Below, piece after piece: positions 24,105 to 32,785 of a stretch of DNA of 36,006 nucleotides (position 1 is its first letter; each line of letters opens with the position of its first letter). Position numbers and translations under genes: made by a program. Below the pieces are notes generated by a model that worked only from the letters and a program-made list of their open reading frames with translations, ran no database searches and was not told the origin of the DNA. The stretch comes from Sulfurimonas sp. (GTDB lineage: Bacteria > Campylobacterota > Campylobacteria > Campylobacterales > Sulfurimonadaceae), in the NCBI GenBank assembly GCA_028684815.1, contig JAQUFE010000020.1, positions 1 through 36,006 on the forward strand. The letters run 5' to 3'.

Positions 24105-26729
24105 TTAAATCTTAAGAGAATTTAGTTGTTCTACTACTTTAGCTTGTTTAGTAGTAGCATCACTTAGTGCTTCACGGTTTTTATCTAAAACATCTTGTGG
24201 AGCATTTGAGACAAATCTTTCATTGTTTAACATTGAGCTTATTTTATCTATCTCTTTTTGTAGCTTTTCATCTTGCTTTGTAAGTTTAGAGATGATTGGA
24301 GTTAAGTCTATACTTCCTGTAGGAATAAAAGTCTCACAACTATCAGCTATATCACTCACAGCATCTTCTATTTTTTCATCGCAAAATTCAACTTCATCAA
24401 CCTTTGCAAGTCTTGCGATAAAAGGTAACATCATCTCTCTATCTTTGTCTGAGATAGCGTCGATTTTCACATAAGCCTTTGCAATCTTCTGGTTTGCCAA
24501 ATCAACAAGAACTTTCGCTCTTCTTATGGAGACTATAGCATCCATGATTATCTCAAATTTTTTCTCTTCTTTTCTCTGTTTTGTCTTAGTAGGATATGGG
24601 GATATCATGATAGAATCAGAGTCCTCTAGCGTGGTTCCTGAGAGTTCATGGTAGAGATGCTCTGTGATAAAGGGCATAAAAGGATGTAGAAGTTTCATAG
24701 CCTCTTTAAAGATAGCGCCAAGTTCTACAATAGAACCCTTATCAGCCTTGCTGAGTTCTATGCCCCAGTCGCAAAATTCATTCCATAGAAATCTATACAT
24801 AACACTAGCTGCATCGTTAAACTTATACTCATCAAGGGCAGTTCTAACCTCTTTTGTAGCAAGGTTTAAGCGAGATACCATGTAGCGACCAAGATTGCTC
24901 TCAATACAAAAACCTTTCATATTAGGGAATTTCTCTACATTCATTTGAAGATATTTTGTAGCGTTATAGAGTTTATTTGTAAAGTTACGATTTAACTCTA
25001 GCTTTTCTTGACTCATTCTAATATCACGGCCTTGAGCAGCCGAGATAGCAAGAGTAAATCTTAAAACATCAGCAGAGTACTTCTCTATTGTATCAAGAGG
25101 GTCAATAACATTTCCTCTTGATTTACTCATCTTGTTACCATGCTCATCACGCACTAGAGCGTGAAGATAGATGTGATTAAAAGGAAGCTTTTTATTGAAG
25201 TGCTCTCCCATCATCATCATTCTAGCTACCCAGAAAAAGAGGATATCAAAGCCAGTAATGAGAAGTGAATTTGGATAGAACTCTTTCATATCATTTGACT
25301 CAAATAGCTTATCCATCTCAGTATCGCCATTTCCCCAACCTAGAGTAGAAAAAGGCCAAAGAGCAGAACTAAACCAAGTATCAAGCACATCTGGGTCTTG
25401 AGTTAAGTTTTTAGATGCACACTTAGGGCAAGTCTCAGGATTATCTTTTAGAGATGCAAACTCATGATCGCAATCCCCGCAGTAAAAGACAGGAATTTGA
25501 TGTCCCCACCAAAGTTGGCGAGATATACACCAATCTCTTAAGTCTCCCATCCAAGCGTTGTAAGAGTTTATCCAGTGCGGTGGGAAAAACTTAGCTTCAC
25601 CACTGTTAGTCTTCTCTATTGACTTTGCGGCAATTTCTTTTCTTACAAACCACTGTTTAGAGATATATGGTTCAACGATATTTTTACATCTATAACAGTG
25701 TCCAACTTGATGCTTATGATCTTCTATCTTAACTATAAAACCCTCTTCATCAAGTCTCTTAACGATGATGTCACGAGCTTCTATACGCTCCAAGCCTTTA
25801 AACTCTTCTGCGTAATCGTTAAGGATTCCTTTCTCATCAAAAACTGTGATGAACTCTAAGTCATGGCGTTTTCCGACTTCGTAGTCATTTTGATCATGAG
25901 CAGGAGTAACTTTTACAACACCAGTTCCAAACTCCATATCTACATACTCATCAGCTATTATGCTAACTTCTCTTTGAAGTAGAGGAAGACGGATTTTCTT
26001 ACCAACAAGGTCTTTGTAGCGTTCATCATCAGGATGCACCATAACAGCGGTGTCTCCAAAGTATGTCTCAGGTCTAGTAGTTGCCACTTCAACAGAGCCA
26101 CTTCCATCAGCAAAAGGGTACTTTATATGGTAAAACTTACCATCATGGTCTTCATGCTCAACTTCTATATCGCTTAGTGCACCATCGTGTGTACACCAGT
26201 TAACCATGTAGTTTCCACGGATGATTAGGCCCTCGTTATAGAGATGTACAAAAGCCTCTTTAACTGATTTTTGAAGTCCAGCATCCATAGTAAAACGTTC
26301 ACGTTCCCATGCAGGAGTTACTCCCATTTTACGGAGTTGTTCTGTCATGATGCCAGCTGACTCTTCTTTCCACTTCCAAGCTCGCTCTAAAAACGCTTCT
26401 CTGCCCAACTCTTCTTTAGTTGTGCCTTCTTCTAAGAGCTGCTTCTCAACTACATTTTGAGTAGCAATTCCAGCATGGTCAGTCCCTGGTTGCCAAAGAG
26501 TTTTATAGCCATCCATTCTTTTGTATCTAGTAATAATATCTTGAAGTGTAAATGTAAGTGCGTGACCGATATGAAGGCGACCTGTGACGTTTGGAGGTGG
26601 CATCATAATAGAGAATGTTTTACTCTCTTCTTGGATAGCAGAGTTGCCATCTACTTCAAAATATCCTCTATCTTCACATATTTTATAATATTTGTTTTCT
26701 ATCTCTTGTGGATTGTAGCCATCTTGCAT
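24105..26729 (-). CDS. valS: Valyl-tRNA synthetase
   Basis: An 874-residue class I synthetase charging tRNA-Val. HIGH is exact at 53-56, KMSKS at 533-537; the editing domain lies between (VATTRPETYFGDTAV near 215-229, TPAHDQND near 275-282). Cysteine pairs C345/C348, C417/C420 and C434/C437 are probable zinc sites. The tail (about 815-874) is the coiled-coil tRNA arm (LQKEIDKISSMLNNERFVS). The ATG is preceded by AAAGAG. It lies 65 bases downstream of the GGDEF gene on the same strand and ends toward the tandem-repeat block. Confidence 0.98.
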   Translation of the reverse strand: MQDGYNPQEIENKYYKICEDRGYFEVDGNSAIQEESKTFSIMMPPPNVTGRLHIGHALTFTLQDIITRYKRMDGYKTLWQPGTDHAGIATQNVVEKQLLEEGTTKEELGREAFLERAWKWKEESAGIMTEQLRKMGVTPAWERERFTMDAGLQKSVKEAFVHLYNEGLIIRGNYMVNWCTHDGALSDIEVEHEDHDGKFYHIKYPFADGSGSVEVATTRPETYFGDTAVMVHPDDERYKDLVGKKIRLPLLQREVSIIADEYVDMEFGTGVVKVTPAHDQNDYEVGKRHDLEFITVFDEKGILNDYAEEFKGLERIEARDIIVKRLDEEGFIVKIEDHKHQVGHCYRCKNIVEPYISKQWFVRKEIAAKSIEKTNSGEAKFFPPHWINSYNAWMGDLRDWCISRQLWWGHQIPVFYCGDCDHEFASLKDNPETCPKCASKNLTQDPDVLDTWFSSALWPFSTLGWGNGDTEMDKLFESNDMKEFYPNSLLITGFDILFFWVARMMMMGEHFNKKLPFNHIYLHALVRDEHGNKMSKSRGNVIDPLDTIEKYSADVLRFTLAISAAQGRDIRMSQEKLELNRNFTNKLYNATKYLQMNVEKFPNMKGFCIESNLGRYMVSRLNLATKEVRTALDEYKFNDAASVMYRFLWNEFCDWGIELSKADKGSIVELGAIFKEAMKLLHPFMPFITEHLYHELSGTTLEDSDSIMISPYPTKTKQRKEEKKFEIIMDAIVSIRRAKVLVDLANQKIAKAYVKIDAISDKDREMMLPFIARLAKVDEVEFCDEKIEDAVSDIADSCETFIPTGSIDLTPIISKLTKQDEKLQKEIDKISSMLNNERFVSNAPQDVLDKNREALSDATTKQAKVVEQLNSLKI

Positions 26730-26794
26730 CTCTTTAGCCTTATAATAATCTCTTAATTTTTGGCGATTATATCTAAAAAGAAGTGAGGCTATTC

Positions 26795-27616
26795 TTAGAT
26801 GCTAGTAACTCTTTGCTTAATTTGCATCTTGTCTTCATACATATTTTTATCGGCTTTTTCGATTATATCTGAGAAGCTTTGAGAAGCTTCATATTCACTT
26901 ACACCAAAAGAGAAGCTAACTTGAAACAACTCCTCTTGAGCTTTTAGTTTCTTTGAGAGTACCTTTTCTCTAACTTCATTTAAAATCTCTGTAGCTTTTT
27001 GTGCAGAGACATTTTTGCTAAACATGATGATAAACTCATCCCCACCATATCTTACAACGCTATATCTAGTTTTTCTAAGCTCACTTGCAAAGTAGAGTAG
27101 AACCTTATCTCCTATAATGTGACCAAAGGTGTCATTTATAATTTTAAAGTAGTTAAGGTCAACTATGGCTAAGGTTCCCCCAACTTTAAAATTTTTAGCG
27201 TCATCTTTTAAAAAATTGTCATTTAACCACTTTCTATTTTGTACATTTGTTAGAGTATCTTTATATACTGATTCTTTTAGTTTTTCTACTTCAAGGCGAA
27301 GTTTTTGAGTCTCTTGTAATACGCTTTGGAGCAACTTTTCATCTTTATCTTTTATAGCACTTATTGCTTTTGAAGTGGATTCGCTTAGCTGCATAGCACT
27401 CTTTGAAGCTTGAGTTTGTAGATTTGTTAGGTGTGTACACTCACTTATGAGTAGATTTTTAGCGAGTTCATTTTCATCTCCTATCACTGTGTTATGTGCA
27501 TTGGCAAATTTTGAAAATATGGCAGCGTACATACTCGGCGTTACAACTGAGATCTCATTTATAGAGCTTTTTGTTTGGCTTGAGATAATTTTTAAAATAT
27601 CGTTGTTAGATTGCAT
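26795..27616 (-). CDS. Soluble GGDEF protein (probable diguanylate cyclase)
   Basis: 273 residues from the ATG at 27616. A helical N-terminal half (about 1-118) with coiled-coil character, no membrane segment and no recognised sensor domain is followed by a GGDEF domain with the exact motif GGDEF at 191-195 and DLNYFKIINDTFGH upstream. It should make c-di-GMP from GTP; no RxxD inhibitory site is obvious directly before GGDEF. An upstream in-frame ATG (27664) is rejected as start because it lies upstream of the TATAAT box and of its predicted start site; AAGGCG serves the chosen start. The gene is divergent from the helicase gene. Confidence 0.9.
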   Translation of the reverse strand: MQSNNDILKIISSQTKSSINEISVVTPSMYAAIFSKFANAHNTVIGDENELAKNLLISECTHLTNLQTQASKSAMQLSESTSKAISAIKDKDEKLLQSVLQETQKLRLEVEKLKESVYKDTLTNVQNRKWLNDNFLKDDAKNFKVGGTLAIVDLNYFKIINDTFGHIIGDKVLLYFASELRKTRYSVVRYGGDEFIIMFSKNVSAQKATEILNEVREKVLSKKLKAQEELFQVSFSFGVSEYEASQSFSDIIEKADKNMYEDKMQIKQRVTSI

Positions 27617-27652
27617 AAATTGTCGCCTTGAAAAGAGTTGATTGTCGCTTTT

Positions 27653-27658
27653 ATTATA
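27653..27658 (-). promoter_or_regulatory. -10 box for the GGDEF gene
   Basis: TATAAT on the minus strand (plus ATTATA) predicts a start near 27646 and a leader of about 30 bases, and rules out the upstream ATG at 27664 as translation start for this transcript. Confidence 0.5.
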
Positions 27659-27752
27659 ACACATTTAAATAACAGACTGCTATATTTTTGACATTTTAAA
27701 TACAACTGCTAAGTAAAATTTCATGGATAAAAATAAGCAAAGCTTAGCTGAG

Positions 27753-27758
27753 TATAAT
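27753..27758 (+). promoter_or_regulatory. -10 box for the UvrD-like helicase gene
   Basis: GAGTATAATC predicts a transcript start near 27765, 25 bases before a TTG start codon with AAAGG at 27779-27783 as ribosome site. No clear -35. Confidence 0.5.
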
Positions 27759-27789
27759 CACATTCTAACTTCTAGCCTAAAGGTAAAAA

Positions 27790-29877
27790 TTGCCACTATC
27801 GCGTCTAAACGAAGAACAATACACCGCTGCAACATCCCAAGGTGCACAAAATTTAATCATCGCATCTGCTGGAACTGGAAAAACTTCTACTATAGTTGGG
27901 CGAATTGCATATCTTCTAAATAATAACATTTTACCACAGGAAATACTGCTGCTTACTTTTACAAATAAGTCTGCCCAAGAGATGGTTGAGAGAGTAGCAG
28001 AGTTTTTTGGAAAAACTATAGCATCTAAGATAGAAGCAGGGACATTTCATGCTGTTAGTTATAGATGGCTAAAAAAGACTCAAACTAGAGTTATTCTAAA
28101 GCAGCAAAGAGAGCTAAAAACTCTCTTTAGAAGTGTTTTTGAAAAACGCTCATTTGATCATATAGGTGCAGATACAACTCCTTATGGTGGGAACTATCTC
28201 TATGATGTTTACTCTTTTTATCAAAATACTGAACTTGCTATGTATTTTGAAGATTGGATAAAAGAGAAGTATCCAGAACATGAACTTTTTGCACTTATCT
28301 ATGCTGATATTGTAGATGAGTTTGAGGCTTTAAAAAAAGAGTATGGTTTTGTAAATTTTAATGACTTATTATTAAATTTTAGAGAATTATGCAAGACTAA
28401 AGAGTTAGGTTATAAAGAGGTTTTAGTAGATGAGTATCAAGATACAAATGCACTTCAAGGCACGCTCATAGATGCTATAAATCCACCATCACTCTTTTGT
28501 GTTGGAGATTATGACCAGAGCATCTACGCTTTTAATGGTGCAGATATATCTATCATTGGCTCTTTTACGAGTAAGTTTAGTGGTGCGAAAGTTCATACTC
28601 TTACAAAAAATTACCGCTCAACGATGCCTATACTCTCTCTTGCTACTAAAGTAATAGAGTATAACGAGAGAATTTACCCAAAACAACTTGAAGTAACAAG
28701 ATTACAAAGTGCACATTCGCCAACACTCTTGGCTTATGATGAACTTTTTGACCAGTATCACGCCATAGCTCTTAAAATAAGAGAGTCGCAAACTCCAAGA
28801 GATGAGATAGCTGTTATCTTTAGAAATAACTCATCAGCTGATGGTATTGAGGTAGGACTTAGAGAATTAGATATACCATGTAAACGAAAAGGTGGAACTA
28901 GTTTTTTTGATGCAAAGGAGGTAAAAGCTATTTTAGATTTTTACACTCTTTTGGTTAATGAGTCAGATATGATGTCTTTTATTCATCTCTTTGAGTTTGT
29001 GCGCGGCATCGGAAGTGCTATGGCAAAAGAGATATATATAGCTCTAAAAACACTAGGGCATGGAAGCATCTTTTACGGACTTTATGCTCCTGATGAGTCT
29101 ATAAAAAATCCATTTGAGAAGAGAAAACTAAATCATCAATTAGGACTATTTGATGATTTTTTAGAGCTTGGCGCTGTTGGAAAATTTGCAAAACTTGGAT
29201 TTGAAGAAAAGTTTATGAGAAATCCAATACTCAAACATCCAAAGCTTACAAAAGATAGTGCTATATTTTTGCATGATTTTTATCTCTTGTTTCGTGATTT
29301 AAAGGGTATAAAACAGCCTAGGACTATTGTAAAAAAGATAGCAGCATCTTCTATTTTTAAATATATAAGAGAGTTACTCTCAAACAAAAGAGCTCAGCTC
29401 AAAGATGGCACTATAGATGAGAGACAAAAGAGTGAGTCTCTTATAAAAATCGAGCGAAAAATGGTACTCCTAGAAGAGTTGTCTAAGCCATACAAAGAGC
29501 ATGATAGATTTTTAAACGCTATGATATTGGGTTCATCTGACTTAACACAAGGCGAGGGTGTTAATCTACTAAGTGTCCACGCATCTAAAGGCTTAGAGTA
29601 CAAAGAAGTCTATATTATTGACCTGATGGATGGACGGTTTCCAAATAGAAAGCTTATGCAAAGAAGTGGTTCGCTAGATGAAGAGAGGCGGCTCTTTTAT
29701 GTGGCTGTTACTCGTGCAAAAGATATTTTGTACCTTAGCTTTGCAAGATATGACAAGATAAAAAAACAAAATTTTATAGCATCTCAGTTTTTATATGAAG
29801 CTGGTTTAGTTGCAAAAGATGATGCCTACCAAGCTATGATACAAAAAGAGCTAGATAAATTAGATGCAGAGAGTTAA
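27790..29877 (+). CDS. UvrD/Rep/PcrA-type SF1A DNA helicase
   Basis: A 695-residue 3'-5' helicase. Motifs in order: Walker A ASAGTGKTST (26-35), FTNKSAQEM (Ia), VDEYQDTN (II), GDYDQSIYAFNGA (III), LTKNYRS (IV), LLSVHASKGLEYKEVYI (V) and RRLFYVAVTRAKD (VI). It unwinds DNA in repair or replication restart. Campylobacterota commonly carry more than one such helicase, so whether this is the UvrD or Rep/PcrA equivalent is left open. The start appears to be TTG behind AAAGG; there is no in-frame ATG upstream giving a better fit. Its stop abuts the stop of the opposing membrane-protein gene with no gap. Confidence 0.93.
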   Translation: MPLSRLNEEQYTAATSQGAQNLIIASAGTGKTSTIVGRIAYLLNNNILPQEILLLTFTNKSAQEMVERVAEFFGKTIASKIEAGTFHAVSYRWLKKTQTRVILKQQRELKTLFRSVFEKRSFDHIGADTTPYGGNYLYDVYSFYQNTELAMYFEDWIKEKYPEHELFALIYADIVDEFEALKKEYGFVNFNDLLLNFRELCKTKELGYKEVLVDEYQDTNALQGTLIDAINPPSLFCVGDYDQSIYAFNGADISIIGSFTSKFSGAKVHTLTKNYRSTMPILSLATKVIEYNERIYPKQLEVTRLQSAHSPTLLAYDELFDQYHAIALKIRESQTPRDEIAVIFRNNSSADGIEVGLRELDIPCKRKGGTSFFDAKEVKAILDFYTLLVNESDMMSFIHLFEFVRGIGSAMAKEIYIALKTLGHGSIFYGLYAPDESIKNPFEKRKLNHQLGLFDDFLELGAVGKFAKLGFEEKFMRNPILKHPKLTKDSAIFLHDFYLLFRDLKGIKQPRTIVKKIAASSIFKYIRELLSNKRAQLKDGTIDERQKSESLIKIERKMVLLEELSKPYKEHDRFLNAMILGSSDLTQGEGVNLLSVHASKGLEYKEVYIIDLMDGRFPNRKLMQRSGSLDEERRLFYVAVTRAKDILYLSFARYDKIKKQNFIASQFLYEAGLVAKDDAYQAMIQKELDKLDAES

Positions 29878-30672
29878 CTATATATTGCGAAGTTTTTTTA
29901 CCTCTAAAAAGTAAGTATGTCCTAGATATATTACAAACAAAACAGCACCAAAAAATATAGCAAATGGAACAAGAGAGATAAGATACAAGCTTAACGTTTT
30001 GAGTCTTAGTTTGTTAGAAAAGAAGTAGTTAATCTCTCTGTTTTCCTCTTTTGTACAGATATTTGATGAGATATCATACTTTAGCATCTTATGAAAAAAA
30101 TAATATAGCGGAAGATTAAATGCCACTATATTTAGCACGGGGATAAAATAAAAAGGGATTAAAGCTATAAAAAGAAGCATCATAATTACAGCCCATTTTA
30201 TAACAAGAAACAGATCAGTAAGAAGATTAGAATAGCCTATAAGTTCTATATCCCCATAGTGTCTCTTTTGAAGTTCACGAAGTACAAAAGGCGTTAAAAA
30301 TCCAATAACGATAATAGCTATAAAGATGGAGAGATAGAGAGTTAAAAATCCTCCAATAGCATAGATGAAAAATGTAGCAAGCCAAGACGTGATGGCAAAA
30401 CTCATAAGATAATCTACTACAGAATTACCCTCAATCATAGTTGTTTCACTCTGTGTGTGAGGGATGCCATCTTGCATCGAAACTTGAGTCGACTCTACTT
30501 GCATCCCAGCTAAACTATCAACTCCCATCCCTGCAATAACAAAAAAGAGAATATACATTAAGATTATGGTGATAAGAAAAGGAGCTAAGGAATACTTTAG
30601 CATCTTTAGTGATAAAAAGTCTTTTATGCTTAGTAGTATAAGATCTTTTTCACTTTTCATAGTTTGTTCCAT
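29878..30672 (-). CDS. EI24-domain membrane protein
   Basis: A 264-residue inner-membrane protein with about five or six helices: near 25-50, a polar loop at about 50-85, then a pair at about 90-135, a pair at about 155-190 and one near the C-terminus (about 235-255). The pattern SLKMLKYSLAPFLIT and LTPFVLRELQKRHYGD is typical of the EI24/CysZ-like domain family (PF07264). CysZ imports sulfate in E. coli, but this domain family is broad and no cysteine gene adjoins, so transport of sulfate is not claimed. It is the last gene of the mutS2-led run and abuts the helicase gene tail to tail. Confidence 0.72.
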   Translation of the reverse strand: MEQTMKSEKDLILLSIKDFLSLKMLKYSLAPFLITIILMYILFFVIAGMGVDSLAGMQVESTQVSMQDGIPHTQSETTMIEGNSVVDYLMSFAITSWLATFFIYAIGGFLTLYLSIFIAIIVIGFLTPFVLRELQKRHYGDIELIGYSNLLTDLFLVIKWAVIMMLLFIALIPFYFIPVLNIVAFNLPLYYFFHKMLKYDISSNICTKEENREINYFFSNKLRLKTLSLYLISLVPFAIFFGAVLFVIYLGHTYFLEVKKLRNI

Positions 30673-30684
30673 CTGTATTAAAAT

Positions 30685-31878
30685 TTACGAAGATTTAGTC
30701 TTTATTATATCTTTTGCACAGAGATATCCACTAGCCCATGCAAAAGCGAAGTTATAGCCGCCACGCTTACCTACAATATCTAAAACTTCTCCGCAAAAGT
30801 AGAGGTTTTTTTGCTTTAGAGATTCAAAGGTTTTTGGATTTATCTCGCTCACATCAACTCCTCCACCACTAACTTCAGCATGACGAAAGCCGTGAGTTTC
30901 ACTCACTTCAAAACGCCAGTTTAGCATTAAATTAGCTACTTTTTTACTAAGTTTTGTATCTACCTTTGTGTCTTGCGAAATTTCAAGCGTTTGGAAGATT
31001 CCATGAACTATCTTTAGAGGAACAAGACCTACTAAGATATCAAAAAGAGTAAGATTTGGCATAACTTTGGCTAAGTTTGTTATGTGAGTTGAGAGTTTTT
31101 GGGCGTCATAGGATGGAAGTAAATTTATAGATATATCAACTTTTGCAAACTCTAAAAGTGCTTTGCTTGCTCTTTGAGAGATGTCGAGTATGGCAAACCC
31201 TGAGACTCCATAGTTTGTAAACAAGATGTCGCCGTGGATGGAGATATCTTTTTTGTTATTTACTAAGAGTGTAACCTCACCTTGGGTTTTAACTCCACTC
31301 ATTTTATGAGCTATGGATGAGTCTAGATGCAGCTGGACTAGTGAGGGGTAGGTTGCAATAATGTTGTGTCCAAACTCTTTTGCAAACTCATAGCCATCAC
31401 TGCATCCACCTAGATGCTCGGCTGCATTTGAGCCAGTTGCCACAACTACTGCATCGTAGTTTTTAAGTAGCTCTTTTATATTTTTTATCTTATTATTTGT
31501 GTGGATTTTAGCGCCGAGGTTCGTTGCATAAGTTATAAGAAGTGAGGCTACGCTCTTTGACTCATTACTAAGAGGGTAAGTTCTTCCGTCTTCAAGTGTA
31601 TTTAGTATGAGACCAAAGCTAGATGCAAAGCTTGTAAACTCTTTGTAGCCAAAACTCTCTATTGCATCTTTTGTAAAATGAGGATTTTGCCCAAAGTAGT
31701 CATGGACTGAAAGATTTTTGTTTGTAATGTTACATCGCCCATTTCCAGACACTAAAATCTTTTTAGCGCACTTATCATTTTGTTCAAAAACATCAACTTC
31801 ACAAAAGCCTTTTGCACACTCTATAGCACATAAAAGCCCAGAAGCTCCAGCACCTATGATGGCTACTCGCTTACTCAT
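30685..31878 (-). CDS. HI0933-type FAD-dependent oxidoreductase
   Basis: A 397-residue flavoprotein of the HI0933/YhiN (BaiN-like) family. Rossmann FAD motif GAGASGLLCAIECAKG (residues 9-24), KKILVSGNGRCNITN (family hallmark), VVATGS near 145, and a C-terminal FCGEVLDIVGKRGGYNFAFAWASG FAD-binding motif are clear. The physiological substrate is unknown for most members; YhiN homologs are poorly characterised. The start overlaps the previous gene's end by eight bases; the next gene follows after 12 bases, so all are one operon. Confidence 0.92.
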   Translation of the reverse strand: MSKRVAIIGAGASGLLCAIECAKGFCEVDVFEQNDKCAKKILVSGNGRCNITNKNLSVHDYFGQNPHFTKDAIESFGYKEFTSFASSFGLILNTLEDGRTYPLSNESKSVASLLITYATNLGAKIHTNNKIKNIKELLKNYDAVVVATGSNAAEHLGGCSDGYEFAKEFGHNIIATYPSLVQLHLDSSIAHKMSGVKTQGEVTLLVNNKKDISIHGDILFTNYGVSGFAILDISQRASKALLEFAKVDISINLLPSYDAQKLSTHITNLAKVMPNLTLFDILVGLVPLKIVHGIFQTLEISQDTKVDTKLSKKVANLMLNWRFEVSETHGFRHAEVSGGGVDVSEINPKTFESLKQKNLYFCGEVLDIVGKRGGYNFAFAWASGYLCAKDIIKTKSS

Positions 31879-32308
31879 TATCTGCTTTATATGCTTCGAT
31901 AAATTGTGATATCAAAAAATCTAGAGACTCTAATGTATCTGTGTAAGGGTCATCCGATTCTATTAAATCGTTAACTAGGTATGTAAAAGCAAAACTATAA
32001 ATATCGCCTTCTCTTAGAGTTTTTACCTCTTCGCCTACACCAATTTCTATATATATGGCGTGTGTATCTTGTATCTCAATGGCTTCTATCTTAACCATAA
32101 AAGTAGCAGAATCATCTCCATCAAAAATAAATCCAGCTTCAAGGAGCCTCTTTTTTGCAAACTCTTCTATCTCAGCTATTTTTTGTTTATCTAAAAAGGT
32201 AGTGCTAGTTGTTGAGTACATACGAATATTTTTTATATTGTCTAGTGTGTAAAAAGTGTCACTAAAGAGTGAACTTGCTAAGAAGAGAAAAAGTATAAAT
32301 TTTTTCAT
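31871..32308 (-). CDS. Small exported protein, function unknown
   Basis: 145 residues with a cleavable signal peptide (KKFILFLFLASSLFS, cut near residue 16). The mature part is acidic and includes RMYSTTSTTFLDKQKIAEIEEFAKKRL, TFMVKIEAIEIQDTHAIYIEIGVGEEV and a Leu/Phe-rich end; an alpha-beta fold is suggested. No motif known to me. It overlaps its upstream thioredoxin-fold neighbour by one base (TAATG), so their products are probably made together in the periplasm. Confidence 0.75.
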   Translation of the reverse strand: MKKFILFLFLASSLFSDTFYTLDNIKNIRMYSTTSTTFLDKQKIAEIEEFAKKRLLEAGFIFDGDDSATFMVKIEAIEIQDTHAIYIEIGVGEEVKTLREGDIYSFAFTYLVNDLIESDDPYTDTLESLDFLISQFIEAYKADNE

Positions 32309-32739
32309 TATTTAGCCTTTTTAAACTTTGCTTTTGCAGAGTCTAAATCACTTGAAAAATCACTTGGTTTCATATATCCCATAGATTCAAAAACACTTTT
32401 TTGTGTCTTTGGATTTATAAAAAAAACAGTTGGAACTACTTGAGCATAAAATTCCTGTGGATACTTCCCTTTGTCACTAACTCTATCTATAATGAGAGGA
32501 ATGAACTCGCCTGAAACTCTTGCTCTTATCTCTTTTGAGTTTAGAGTTTTTCTCTCAAACTTTTTACACCAAGGGCAGTAGTCTCCAACAGCCACAAGCA
32601 TTATGAGCTTGTTTTGCTCTTTTGCAATTTGCAGTGCTTGTGCATAGTCTCTTGAGTAATTTACTTCAGAGGCAAACTCATCAATCTGTGCAGATAAACC
32701 CAGCGTAAACATTAATATAAGGGATATAAGTATCTTCAT
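32308..32739 (-). CDS. Periplasmic thioredoxin-fold protein
   Basis: 143 residues: a signal peptide of about 17 residues (MKILISLILMFTLGLSA), then a thioredoxin-like domain with a C-P-W-C redox motif in GDYCPWCKKFERKTL and a cis-proline segment VVPTVFFINP. This layout fits the thioredoxin_7/SoxW-like exported reductase group, able to reduce or exchange disulfides in the periplasm; partner proteins are unknown. It lies 46 bases downstream of mutS2 and is coupled to the small exported protein by a one-base overlap. Confidence 0.86.
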   Translation of the reverse strand: MKILISLILMFTLGLSAQIDEFASEVNYSRDYAQALQIAKEQNKLIMLVAVGDYCPWCKKFERKTLNSKEIRARVSGEFIPLIIDRVSDKGKYPQEFYAQVVPTVFFINPKTQKSVFESMGYMKPSDFSSDLDSAKAKFKKAK

Positions 32740-32785
32740 TTATTAGCCTTTTTAATAATTAAATAAATTTTAACATAATAACCGT

